Program-made: the position numbers and the translations under genes
Source of the DNA: Neohoeflea coraliihabitans
Lineage (GTDB): Bacteria > Pseudomonadota > Alphaproteobacteria > Rhizobiales > Rhizobiaceae
Length of the DNA: 64,000 nucleotides
Direction: 5' to 3'
Assembly: GCF_019334345.1 (NCBI RefSeq)
Contig: NZ_JAHWQX010000003.1
Coordinates: 1 to 64,000, forward strand
Shown here: positions 24,217-32,346 of the stretch, piece by piece
Layout of the letters: every line of letters begins with the position of its first letter
Position numbering within the stretch: position 1 is the first letter of the stretch
Notes under the pieces: generated by a model
Database searches by the model: none
The model's input: the letters and a program-made list of their open reading frames with translations, nothing else
What the model was told of the DNA's origin: nothing

Positions 24217-25470
24217 TCAGGCGTCGTAGTCGCGTTCGTCGGCGATCACCTTGCCGTCATTGGGGAGACTTCCGGCGGCAACGATTTCAACCTCGCCCTT
24301 CATCTTGGTGTGGCTGGCAAGGGCGGCGGCGATGGCTTGCGCATCAGGCTCTGCCGCGGGTGCCGGTTCGATCTGAAGGCGCATTGCATCGGCGTCGCCC
24401 TGCCGGCTGACGACGAGCCGGGCTTTGGCGATCTGCGGAAATTCGGCAACCAGCGCGGCGATCTGCTTGGGATCGACAAACATGCCCTTGACCTTGGTGC
24501 GCTGATCGGCGCGGCCCATCCAGCCGGCAATGCGCTGTCCGGTGCGGCCGCAGGGGGAGGGGCCGGGCAGGATTTTTGACAAATCGCCGGTGCCGAAGCG
24601 GACCAGCGGGTAGCTGGCGTTCAGCGTCGTGACCACCACCTCGCCGACTTCACCGTCGGGCACCGGATCATCGGTGCCGGGGCGGACGATCTCGACGATC
24701 AGATTCTCGTTGACCAGCATGCCGGGAAGGGCGCTGCCGGTCTCGTCCGCCGTCTCGTAGGCGATGACGCCGATATCGGCGGTGGCGTAGCATTGCAGCG
24801 TGGCGATGCCGCGGTCGGTGTAATAGGTGCGCAGGGCTGGAAACAGGGCGCCGCCCGAGACCAAAGCGCGGGTGATGGAGCTCAGATCGCGCTGCATCGC
24901 GTCGGCTTTTTCGAGAATGACCTTGAGATAGTCCGGGGTGCCGGTGTAGCCGGCCGGCTTGAGGGTCGCCGCCGCTTCGACCTGCTGCTCGGTGTTGCCG
25001 GTGCCGGCGGGAAACACCAGGCAGCCAAGAGCCCGGGCGCCCTCATCGAGAATGAAGGCCCCGGGTGTCAGGTGATAGGAGAAGGCGTTGTGGACGATGT
25101 CACCAGCACGGAAACCGGCAGCATGCAGGGCGCGCGCCGACTGCCATGGATCGGCCCCCTGGCCCTGCGGTTCCCAGACCGGACCGGGGGAGAGAAACAC
25201 CCGGTTGCCGCGCAGAGCCTCTGGATCGGCGAGCCCGCCAAACGGCGGCGCCTTGCTCTGCATGTCGACGAGATCAGCTTTGCGCATCACCGGCAGCGTC
25301 GCCAGGTGCTCGCGGCTGTCGAAGGCCTGCGGTTCGGGATGACCCAGCCAGTTGGCAAGCGCCGGCAGACGCGGCAGCTTGTCGGCCATCAGGGCGGAGA
25401 GAGCGGCAAAGGTGTCGCGCTCGCGCTTGTCCGGCGACCGGGTTTCCAGGGCGTCGAGGAATTTCGTCAC
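24217..25470 (-). CDS. PaaK-like adenylate-forming CoA ligase
   Basis: A 417-aa member of the phenylacetate-CoA ligase group of adenylating enzymes. Supporting segments are PVMRKADLVDMQ, FSYHLTPGAFILDEGARALGCLVFPAGTGNTEQQVEAA, GYTGTPDYLKVI, LQCYATADIGVIAYE, EVVVTTLNASYPLVRFGTGDLSKI and a C-terminal lid with GRADQRTKVKGMFVDPKQI. Such enzymes activate an aromatic or branched acid with ATP and CoA. The usual Ser/Thr-Gly-rich P-loop is poorly conserved, so the substrate and activity are uncertain. It lies in a leftward run with omp10 and hss, 23 bp downstream of omp10. Confidence 0.82.
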   Translation of the reverse strand: MTKFLDALETRSPDKRERDTFAALSALMADKLPRLPALANWLGHPEPQAFDSREHLATLPVMRKADLVDMQSKAPPFGGLADPEALRGNRVFLSPGPVWEPQGQGADPWQSARALHAAGFRAGDIVHNAFSYHLTPGAFILDEGARALGCLVFPAGTGNTEQQVEAAATLKPAGYTGTPDYLKVILEKADAMQRDLSSITRALVSGGALFPALRTYYTDRGIATLQCYATADIGVIAYETADETGSALPGMLVNENLIVEIVRPGTDDPVPDGEVGEVVVTTLNASYPLVRFGTGDLSKILPGPSPCGRTGQRIAGWMGRADQRTKVKGMFVDPKQIAALVAEFPQIAKARLVVSRQGDADAMRLQIEPAPAAEPDAQAIAAALASHTKMKGEVEIVAAGSLPNDGKVIADERDYDA

Positions 25471-25493
25471 GGCTTCCTCTTATGTCCGAGGCG

Positions 25494-25871
25494 TCAGGCG
25501 CGGCGGCTCAACGTGAATTGCGATCCGCTCGAGGACGTGCAGTTGAGACGGTCGCGCGAGACCTGTGCGCAGTTCACCTTGGACGTCGTGTTGCGCAGCA
25601 GCGAGGTCAGTTCGATCTCGACGAGCGAGGGTGAGACCTGGGTATAGGAGCCTTGCGCCAACAGCGAATTGGTGTCCGTGGTCCGCGTCTCGAAGCGCCC
25701 GCTGTAGAAACTCGAGACAATCCCGTTCGGGTCCACCCACTGGCCTTCAATGCCGGCGCGACGCGGCTGGTTGAAGCCGCCACTGTTGTAGCCCGGCGCG
25801 TAGCTGATCGCCTGGCAGCCGATCAATGTCAGCGACAGCGCGGCGGCGCCGGCGAGGTGCAGTCTGTTCAT
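25494..25871 (-). CDS. omp10: Outer-membrane lipoprotein, Omp10 family
   Basis: A 125-aa lipoprotein. The signal peptide ends in the lipobox LTLIGC, so the mature protein starts at an acylated Cys. The mature part closely follows what I recall of Brucella Omp10: GIEGQWVDPNGIVSSF, GRFETRTTDTNSLLAQGSY, SPSLVEIELTSLLRNTTSKVNCAQVS and LNCTSSSGSQFTLSRR. It is expected on the outer membrane; its biochemical role is not established. The start at 25871 (GAGAGGGGGAAGCC upstream) is preferred over the longer ORF. Confidence 0.9.
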   Translation of the reverse strand: MNRLHLAGAAALSLTLIGCQAISYAPGYNSGGFNQPRRAGIEGQWVDPNGIVSSFYSGRFETRTTDTNSLLAQGSYTQVSPSLVEIELTSLLRNTTSKVNCAQVSRDRLNCTSSSGSQFTLSRRA

Positions 25872-25973
25872 GGCTTCCCCCTCTCCATGGGTTCGATGTT
25901 TTGACCATGCCGCGCCGTCGCGGCGAAAGCAAGGCTTGCGCGGCACCGGCGGGGGCAATGGTCTGGGCGTGGA

Positions 25974-27428
25974 TCAGAATTTGACCAGTATGTTGCGAAA
26001 CTGCCAGGGATCGTCCTGATCAAGATCTTCGGGAAACAGGCCCGGACGGCCATCGAGTGGTGTCCAGTCCGTGTAATGACCTTCGACCGGACCGAGATAG
26101 GGGCGCTGAACTTCAAGGCAGCGCCGGTAATCCATCTCGTCGGTGTCGACGATGCCCGAGCCGGGATTTTCCAAGGCCCAGACCATGCCGGCCAGCACCG
26201 CCGAGGACACCTGCAGACCGGTGGCGTTCTGATAGGGCGCCAGCGCGCGTGTCTCTTCCAGCGACAGGCGGGACCCGTACCAGTAGGCATTCTTGTCGTG
26301 ACCGTAGAGAAGCACGCCAAGCTCGTCGACGCCGTCGACCAGCTCATCTTCATCGAGCACGTGCATGACCGGCTGCGGTTTGCCGCCATTGCCGAACATT
26401 TCATGCATCGAAAGAACGGCGTCATTGGCCGGATGATAGGCGTAATGGCAAGTCGGGCGGAAGACGACATTGCCCTGGTCATCGCGCAAAGTGAAGAAAT
26501 CGGCGATCGAGATGGATTCGTTGTGGGTGACTAGAAAGCCGTATTGCGCTCCCGGCGTCGGGCACCAGGTGCGCACGCGCGTATTGGCGCCGGGCTGCTC
26601 GAGATAGATCGCCGCACCGCAACCGCCCTCGTGATCGCGGGCGTTTTCCGGACGCCATTTCTCGTGTGTGCCCCAGCCAAGTTCGGCGGGCTGCAAGCCT
26701 TCCGAGACAAAACCCTCGACCGACCAGGTGTTCCAGAAAGTGTCGAGCGGCTTGGGCTCGCGGGTGCGCTGGGTATCGCGCTCGGCGATATGAATGCCCT
26801 TGACACCGAGACGCTGCATCAGTTCGGCCCAGCCCTTGCGGTCGGCGGCAGCCGGCTCCTCGATGGCCAACCCCTTGTCTGCGGCCAGATTGACCAGGGC
26901 CTGTTTGACGAACCACGACACCATGCCGGGGTTGGCGCCGCAGCAGGAGATGGCGGTGGTGCTCCCGGGATGGGCGCGCACTTCCTCGCGGACGGTCTCG
27001 CGCAGCGCGTAGTTGGTGCGCGAGGCGTTGGAGGCATCATTGTCGAAATAGAAGCCGAGCCAGGGTTCGACCACCGTGTCGATATAGGGGACATCCAGCT
27101 CACGGCACAGACGCATCAGATCAAGAGAGGAGGTGTCGACCGACAGATTGACGCAAAAGCCCTGACCCTCGCCGGCTGTGAGAAGCGGGGTCAGCAGCTC
27201 GCGGTAGTTTTCCTTAGTGACGGACTGGCGAAGAAAGCGCACGCCATGTTCGGCCGCGATTTTCTCGTTGTCCCCCTCGGGATGCGGATCGATGATCACC
27301 ATGCGTGACTTGTCAAACTTGAAGTGACGTTCGATCAGCGGCAGCGTACCGCGTCCGATCGAGCCGAAGCCGATCATGACGATGGGGCCGGCAATTTCGG
27401 CGTAGACGGGATAATCGGGCGCGGCCAT
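25974..27428 (-). CDS. hss: Homospermidine synthase
   Basis: A 484-aa NAD-dependent enzyme that joins two putrescines (or putrescine and spermidine) into homospermidine, the characteristic polyamine of many alphaproteobacteria. The Rossmann motif is VMIGFGSIGRGTLPLIERHF, followed by DPHPEGDNEKIAAEHGVRFLRQSVTKENY, DVPYIDTVVEPWLGFYFD, CCGANPGMVSWFVKQAL and the C-terminal HDKNAYWYGSRLSLEETRALAPYQNATGLQV. Full length for the bacterial family. It is followed by omp10 in the same direction after about 100 bp. Confidence 0.95.
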   Translation of the reverse strand: MAAPDYPVYAEIAGPIVMIGFGSIGRGTLPLIERHFKFDKSRMVIIDPHPEGDNEKIAAEHGVRFLRQSVTKENYRELLTPLLTAGEGQGFCVNLSVDTSSLDLMRLCRELDVPYIDTVVEPWLGFYFDNDASNASRTNYALRETVREEVRAHPGSTTAISCCGANPGMVSWFVKQALVNLAADKGLAIEEPAAADRKGWAELMQRLGVKGIHIAERDTQRTREPKPLDTFWNTWSVEGFVSEGLQPAELGWGTHEKWRPENARDHEGGCGAAIYLEQPGANTRVRTWCPTPGAQYGFLVTHNESISIADFFTLRDDQGNVVFRPTCHYAYHPANDAVLSMHEMFGNGGKPQPVMHVLDEDELVDGVDELGVLLYGHDKNAYWYGSRLSLEETRALAPYQNATGLQVSSAVLAGMVWALENPGSGIVDTDEMDYRRCLEVQRPYLGPVEGHYTDWTPLDGRPGLFPEDLDQDDPWQFRNILVKF

Positions 27429-27544
27429 GGCGGGTCTCCATCGGTCGGTTGGTTGAATTGGGCACGGGGCACGGGCGGGTGAAAGCGCGGCCCCCGCGCC
27501 TTAATCACACTTTACCCGGACAATAAAGGGCGTTCGTTTGCAGT

Positions 27545-28420
27545 TTAAACCGCCGAGGCTGCGATTTCATTGAGTCGCGCGACGACCGGACCGGCATCCT
27601 GGCCCAGGCCCTTATAGGCGCGTTCGGCGGGTTCGAGGCCCTCGAGCCAGGCGGCGATGGCGGCGGCGTGCCGCCGCCCGGCTGCGGTGGCGGCGAGGGC
27701 GCCGGCCGGGGTGACCGCCACATGAATGGTAAAGAGAATGTGGGCGGCGTCGAGCCGGCTGAGCGTCTGGCGTTCCTCGCGCAGGAAGAGCGATCCGGCC
27801 ACATGCCGCGCGCCGACGCTCTCATGCGGCTCGGGGTGATGCAGGCGATCATTGTGATAGATCGACCAGTTGTGCCGCAGGACCGGAACGCCGGCGGCAA
27901 GATTGTCGAAGATGCGGGCGATCAGGGTGGCGTTGCGGCTGCCACGGCCGAAACCGGGGACCGGCGCATGCACATCGTCGAGCGGCCGGCTGAACTTCTC
28001 GGCCAGCCGCCATGAGGAGGGAAAGTGTAGGGCGGCGGCAGCCAGCCGCCATTCTCCCGCGTCCCTGCGCATGATCACGAGGTCCTCGGCGCACAGATCG
28101 GCGGCGCGGGCGAGCGGGGGGCGACCGTCATCGAGATCGACGCTGTCCGGAACGCCGGCGATATGAACGTGCTCGCCCTCGCGGCGAAAGAAAACAGGAT
28201 GGCGGTCGCACTGATGCGCCAGCACCCGGTCCAGCACCTCGCGCTGCGCCGGCAGGGTGGCCGGCTCGGCGGCGAAGACCCTGTCCGGATGGCTGGCTGC
28301 CACACGGCGCTTTTCGGCGAGGACCGCCGGGAGGTGCGCGTCGACGAGCAGCCAGGGGCGGTCCGCCAGCGGCGTCAGGCCGATGGCGAAGGGCGCGGCT
28401 GCATCGGCGCCCGGCGTCAT
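27545..28420 (-). CDS. DUF3445 / haem-dependent oxidative N-demethylase-like protein
   Basis: A 291-aa cytoplasmic protein. Signature segments are DRPWLLVDAHLPAVLAEKRRVAAS, LVIMRRDAGEWRLAAAALHFPSSWRLAEKFSRPLDDVHAPVPGF, LRHNWSIYHNDRLHHP and FLREERQTLSRLDAAHILFTIHVAVTP, all as I recall from the DUF3445/HDOD family. Characterised members bind haem and remove methyl groups from methylamines with oxygen. It overlaps the upstream pepF by four bases, so the two are co-translated. The substrate here is unknown. Confidence 0.85.
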   Translation of the reverse strand: MTPGADAAAPFAIGLTPLADRPWLLVDAHLPAVLAEKRRVAASHPDRVFAAEPATLPAQREVLDRVLAHQCDRHPVFFRREGEHVHIAGVPDSVDLDDGRPPLARAADLCAEDLVIMRRDAGEWRLAAAALHFPSSWRLAEKFSRPLDDVHAPVPGFGRGSRNATLIARIFDNLAAGVPVLRHNWSIYHNDRLHHPEPHESVGARHVAGSLFLREERQTLSRLDAAHILFTIHVAVTPAGALAATAAGRRHAAAIAAWLEGLEPAERAYKGLGQDAGPVVARLNEIAASAV

Positions 28421-30261
28421 CTGTCGAGCGCCTCGATTTCGTCAATGAAGCCCTCGAGCATCTGCAAGCCGCGGCCCCAGAACTCTGGATCGCCGGCGTC
28501 CAGCCCAAAGGGGGCGAGGAGTTCGGAATGATGTTTGGTGCCGCCAGCGCGCAGCATGTCGAAATAGCGCTGCTGGAAACCGTCCGGGCTGCGCTCGTAG
28601 ACGGCGTAGAGCGAGTTGACCAGGCAATCACCAAAGGCATAGGCATAGACGTAGAAGGGCGAATGCACGAAGTGCGGAATGTAGGCCCAGAAGGTCTCGT
28701 AGGCTTCCGACAGACGCACGGCGGGGCCAAGGCTTTCGGCCTGCACATCGACCCACAGGCGGCCGAGTTGCTCGGCGGTCAATTCCCCCTCGCGGCGCGC
28801 CGTGTGCACTTCGCGCTCGAACTTGTAGAAGGCGATCTGGCGGACAACCGTGTTGATCATGTCCTCGACCTTCTGGGCGAGCATCGCCTTGCGCTGGCCG
28901 GGGTCGGTCGTCTCGGACAGCAGCCTGCGGAAGGTCAGCATCTCGCCGAAAACCGATGCGGTTTCGGCCAGTGTCAACGGCGTAGCGGCCATCAGGGGCC
29001 CCTGGCCGCCGGCCAGGACCTGGTGCACGCCATGGCCGAGTTCGTGCGCCAAGGTCATCACATCGCGCGGCTTGCCCATGTAGTTCACGAGCACATAGGG
29101 ATGCACCGACGGAACGGTCGGGTGTGCGAAGGCGCCCGAGGCCTTGCCGGGACGGACCGGCGCATCGATCCAGCGGCGATCGAAGAAGCGTCCGGCGATA
29201 TCAGCCATTTCCGGCGCGAAGCCGTGATAGGCGGAGAGCACGGTTTCTCGCGCCTCGTCCCAGAGGATGGTGCGCGTCGGGGTTTCCGGCAGCGGGGCAT
29301 TGCGATCCCAGAATTCCAGCTTTTCCAGACCGAGCCACTTGGCCTTGATGGCGTAATAGCGATGCGACAGGCGCGGCGCCGCCTCGGTGACGGCCTGGAC
29401 CAGCGCCTCGACCACCGGGCGCTCGACGCGATTGGCGAGATGGCGGCTGTCGGCGATGTCGGCAAAGCCGTGCCAGCGGTCGGAGATCTCCTTGTCCTTG
29501 GCCAGGGTGTTGGTGATCAGCGTGAAAGTGCGGATGTTGTCGGAGAAGGTGGAGGCGAGCGCCTCGGCCGCCTTGCGGCGCGCCTCGCGATCGGGATCCT
29601 GCAGCAGCGACAGTGCCGGTTCGATGGCCAGCTCTTCGCCATCGATAGAAAAGCGCAGTGCCGACATCGTCTCGTCGAAGAGCCGGTTCCAGGCGCTGTG
29701 CCCGGTGATCGATTTTTCATGAAACAGCTGCTCGATGCGGTCTTCAAGCTGGTGTGGCCGCGCCAGGCGCAGATCGTCGAGCCAGGGCTTGTAGCGGGCG
29801 GCACGCGGGTCGTTGTCGACAGCGCCGGCGATAACCGCATCGTCGAGACGGTTCAGTTCCAGCCCGAAGAAAAGAAGATGAGTGGAGATATCGGTGATGG
29901 TGCTCTGGGCATCGCCGTAGAACTTGGCGGCCGCCGTGTCGGTGGTGTCGGAAAAATAGTTCAGGCCGGCGAAGGACATGATGCGGCCCATGACCTCCTC
30001 AATCGCCTCATAGCGCTCGATGGCGGCGCCAAGTCCGGCTTTCCCCGTCTGACCGGCAGCCTCGGCCAGCTTGCCTTTCCAGGCGTCCTCGAAGGCGCGG
30101 GCTTCGCTCGCCATACGCGCCATATCCGCCTTCAACTGCGGATCGCCGATGCTCTTGTAAAGGTCGCTCAGATTCCAGACGGGCAGATCACCCAGATCGG
30201 TGCTGCCAGCGGGTTCCGGCGCGGTGGATAGCTGGCGTGAGAAGACATGGCTTGGCGCCAT
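28417..30261 (-). CDS. pepF: Oligoendopeptidase F (M3 family)
   Basis: A 614-aa zinc metallopeptidase. The active site is HELGHGVHQVLAG, with two His ligands and the Glu base, and the third ligand follows in LAETASVFGEMLTF. The C-terminal part contains FYVYAYAFGDCLVNSLYAVYE, typical of M3B peptidases. It cuts peptides of about 7-17 residues in the cytoplasm. The start MAPSHVFSRQL is preceded by AGGAGCGCCCG. The gene overlaps DUF3445 by four bases and is divergent from the sigma-54 regulator. Confidence 0.95.
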   Translation of the reverse strand: MAPSHVFSRQLSTAPEPAGSTDLGDLPVWNLSDLYKSIGDPQLKADMARMASEARAFEDAWKGKLAEAAGQTGKAGLGAAIERYEAIEEVMGRIMSFAGLNYFSDTTDTAAAKFYGDAQSTITDISTHLLFFGLELNRLDDAVIAGAVDNDPRAARYKPWLDDLRLARPHQLEDRIEQLFHEKSITGHSAWNRLFDETMSALRFSIDGEELAIEPALSLLQDPDREARRKAAEALASTFSDNIRTFTLITNTLAKDKEISDRWHGFADIADSRHLANRVERPVVEALVQAVTEAAPRLSHRYYAIKAKWLGLEKLEFWDRNAPLPETPTRTILWDEARETVLSAYHGFAPEMADIAGRFFDRRWIDAPVRPGKASGAFAHPTVPSVHPYVLVNYMGKPRDVMTLAHELGHGVHQVLAGGQGPLMAATPLTLAETASVFGEMLTFRRLLSETTDPGQRKAMLAQKVEDMINTVVRQIAFYKFEREVHTARREGELTAEQLGRLWVDVQAESLGPAVRLSEAYETFWAYIPHFVHSPFYVYAYAFGDCLVNSLYAVYERSPDGFQQRYFDMLRAGGTKHHSELLAPFGLDAGDPEFWGRGLQMLEGFIDEIEALDR

Positions 30262-30415
30262 CGGGCGCTCCTTTCGCGGTCACACGGACATGCGGGCGTT
30301 GTGCGGTACGAAAACCTAAAATGCAATCGTTTCCGGAAATCCGCCTTTCAGGCTTTTCTGCAAGGATGCGTGAATACAACACAAGGTGTTTGACGTGCCA
30401 AGCAAAGGATACGCC

Positions 30416-32026
30416 GTGCCCAGCCATGTCCTCATAGTCGATGATGATCCCGTCCAGCGGCGCCTGCTGAAAGGCACCTGCGAGCGCAGCGGCCTGAAGG
30501 TCGATCTGGCGGAGGACGGCGAAAGTGCCATGTCGATGATCAAGCGCTCGGCGGGGGGCTTCGACGTGGTCGTTCTCGATCTGGTGATGCCGGGTGTTGG
30601 CGGTATCGCGGTACTCGAATGGATGGCGGAAAACGCCCCGGACATACCGGTGATCGTGCAGACGGGACAGGGCGGCATCGAGACCGTGGTTCGCGCCATG
30701 CGGGCCGGGGCTCATGATTTTGCGGTCAAGCCGGTGTCCCCGGAGCGGTTGCTTTTGGCGATCGGCAATGCCGTGCGTTCGTCCGGTGGGGCGAAGGGCG
30801 GCGATACGGAGCGGGCCGGCGGCAAAAGGGTCGGCGGGTTTGACGACATCGTCGTGGCCAGCCCGGCGATGGACCGCATTCTCGGCCTGGCGCGGCGCGC
30901 GGCGGTGTCCGACATTCCGGTTGTGCTCGAAGGCGAATCCGGTGTTGGCAAGGAGCTGATCGCCAAAGCCATCCAGTCCGAAAGCGCGCGCCGCACAAAG
31001 CCCTATGTGACGGTCAATTGCGGGGCGATCCCGGAAAATCTCGTCGAGAGCATCCTGTTCGGTCACGAAAAGGGGGCCTTCACCGGCGCCGTCGACAGCC
31101 ATATGGGAAAATTCGCCGAGGCCGACCAGGGCACGTTGTTTCTTGATGAAATCGGCGATCTGCCAACCGATGTGCAGGTCAAGCTGCTGCGCGCGGTCCA
31201 GGATGGTGAAATCGAGACAATCGGATCGCGAACCAAGCGCAAAGTCGATATCCGGCTGATTTCAGCCACCCACAAGGATCTGATCGAAGAGGTTAAGGCG
31301 GGGCGCTTCCGCGAAGATCTCTACTACCGGCTGAACGTCTTTCCCATCCACGTGCCGCCGTTGCGCCAGCGAAAGGAGGACATTCCGGAACTGGCCCGCC
31401 ACTTCACGCGCCGCTTTGCCGAGGCCACCGGCCGTTCGCCGACGCTGACATTGACCGCCGATGCCATGGCGCTGCTGACCGCGCACGACTGGCCGGGCAA
31501 TATCCGTGAACTGGAAAACGCCGTGCATCGGGCCGTCGTTCTGAGCGAGACGGACCGGTTGACGGCCGATCTGTTTCCGCAGGTCTCTGACAGTTGCACA
31601 AGCTATCGCGTCTCGGAACTAGCGGACCGGGACCGGGTGAGCGCCGGGCAGGCGGCGAGAAGCGAAGCGAGCAGAAACGAGGCGCAGGCGCCGGCATTGC
31701 AGCCGGAAGATGGCTGGATCGGGTCAGCCTATCCGGCGCGAGAGGCCGGTCCGCATACGAGGCAGGATGCTTCGGCTGTATCGGCGGGTGAACATCCGGC
31801 GGTGCGAGGGAGCGACATGGCGGGCGCCCTGGCGGCCATCTCGCCGACAGGCGATGTGCGCCCCCTGGCTGATGTCGAGGAAGAGCTCATCCGTTTCGCG
31901 CTGCATTTTTACCGCGGACAGATGAGCGAGGTTGCGCGCCGGCTTGGTATCGGGCGCTCGACGCTGTACCGCAAATTGAAGGATTACCAGATCGATCCGG
32001 GCGATCCTCTGCGGGTTGCCGCCTAG
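30416..32026 (+). CDS. Sigma-54-dependent response regulator (NtrC family)
   Basis: A 536-aa activator. The receiver domain is at about 1-120 with phosphoacceptor Asp55 (VVVLDLVMPG). The AAA+ domain is at about 150-380 with Walker A GESGVGKE, the sigma-54 contact loop GAFTGA, Walker B GTLFLDEIGD and the arginine-finger region. A C-terminal Fis-type helix-turn-helix ends the protein (FYRGQMSEVARRLGIGRSTLYRKLKDY). Between AAA+ and HTH is a roughly 100-residue low-complexity linker, longer than usual. No sensor kinase gene is adjacent. I chose GTG 30416, which has AAAGGA upstream; GTG 30386 would add ten residues. The targets are unknown. Confidence 0.92.
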   Translation: MPSHVLIVDDDPVQRRLLKGTCERSGLKVDLAEDGESAMSMIKRSAGGFDVVVLDLVMPGVGGIAVLEWMAENAPDIPVIVQTGQGGIETVVRAMRAGAHDFAVKPVSPERLLLAIGNAVRSSGGAKGGDTERAGGKRVGGFDDIVVASPAMDRILGLARRAAVSDIPVVLEGESGVGKELIAKAIQSESARRTKPYVTVNCGAIPENLVESILFGHEKGAFTGAVDSHMGKFAEADQGTLFLDEIGDLPTDVQVKLLRAVQDGEIETIGSRTKRKVDIRLISATHKDLIEEVKAGRFREDLYYRLNVFPIHVPPLRQRKEDIPELARHFTRRFAEATGRSPTLTLTADAMALLTAHDWPGNIRELENAVHRAVVLSETDRLTADLFPQVSDSCTSYRVSELADRDRVSAGQAARSEASRNEAQAPALQPEDGWIGSAYPAREAGPHTRQDASAVSAGEHPAVRGSDMAGALAAISPTGDVRPLADVEEELIRFALHFYRGQMSEVARRLGIGRSTLYRKLKDYQIDPGDPLRVAA

Positions 32027-32346
32027 GGCGGGACCCTGGCAAAAGCCGCTGAACGCCGGCGCGATCGACCGTTCTGACGTCCTCTTGAATGTGCAACCGG
32101 CCCGCCAATCGGCGGGGCGGGCTTGACGCGTTGTCGACATGGTCTAATTCCCTGATAAGATGGGAACACGACAGAGTTCACGACTCGTTAAAGGACTGTT
32201 CACTATAGTGCCAGTTTGAGACGTCTTGCCAGCAAGATGCGGCGGCAGCGAGAGGCGATTGGCTTGAAGTGCCATGGTGTTACCGCATTTGCCGCGCATA
32301 GAGCGGCGCAGGATGTCGAGTAATTGCGTAGTAGGCGGGGCCTTTG
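32027..32346. other. 320-bp intergenic stretch upstream of DUF882 gene
   Basis: No gene is seen. A small hairpin CCCGCC-AATC-GGCGGG (32101-32116) may end the regulator transcript. A perfect 10-bp palindrome CACTATAGTG sits at 32201-32210. GGAAC (32163) and CGTT (32186) resemble the two halves of an EcfG-type promoter, but the 18-base spacer is longer than expected. The DUF882 promoter should lie here. Confidence 0.4.

Noticed and set aside
32163-32189. EcfG (general stress) promoter GGAAC-N-CGTT
   Set aside because: The spacer is 18 bases, longer than the usual 16-17, and nothing else supports it.
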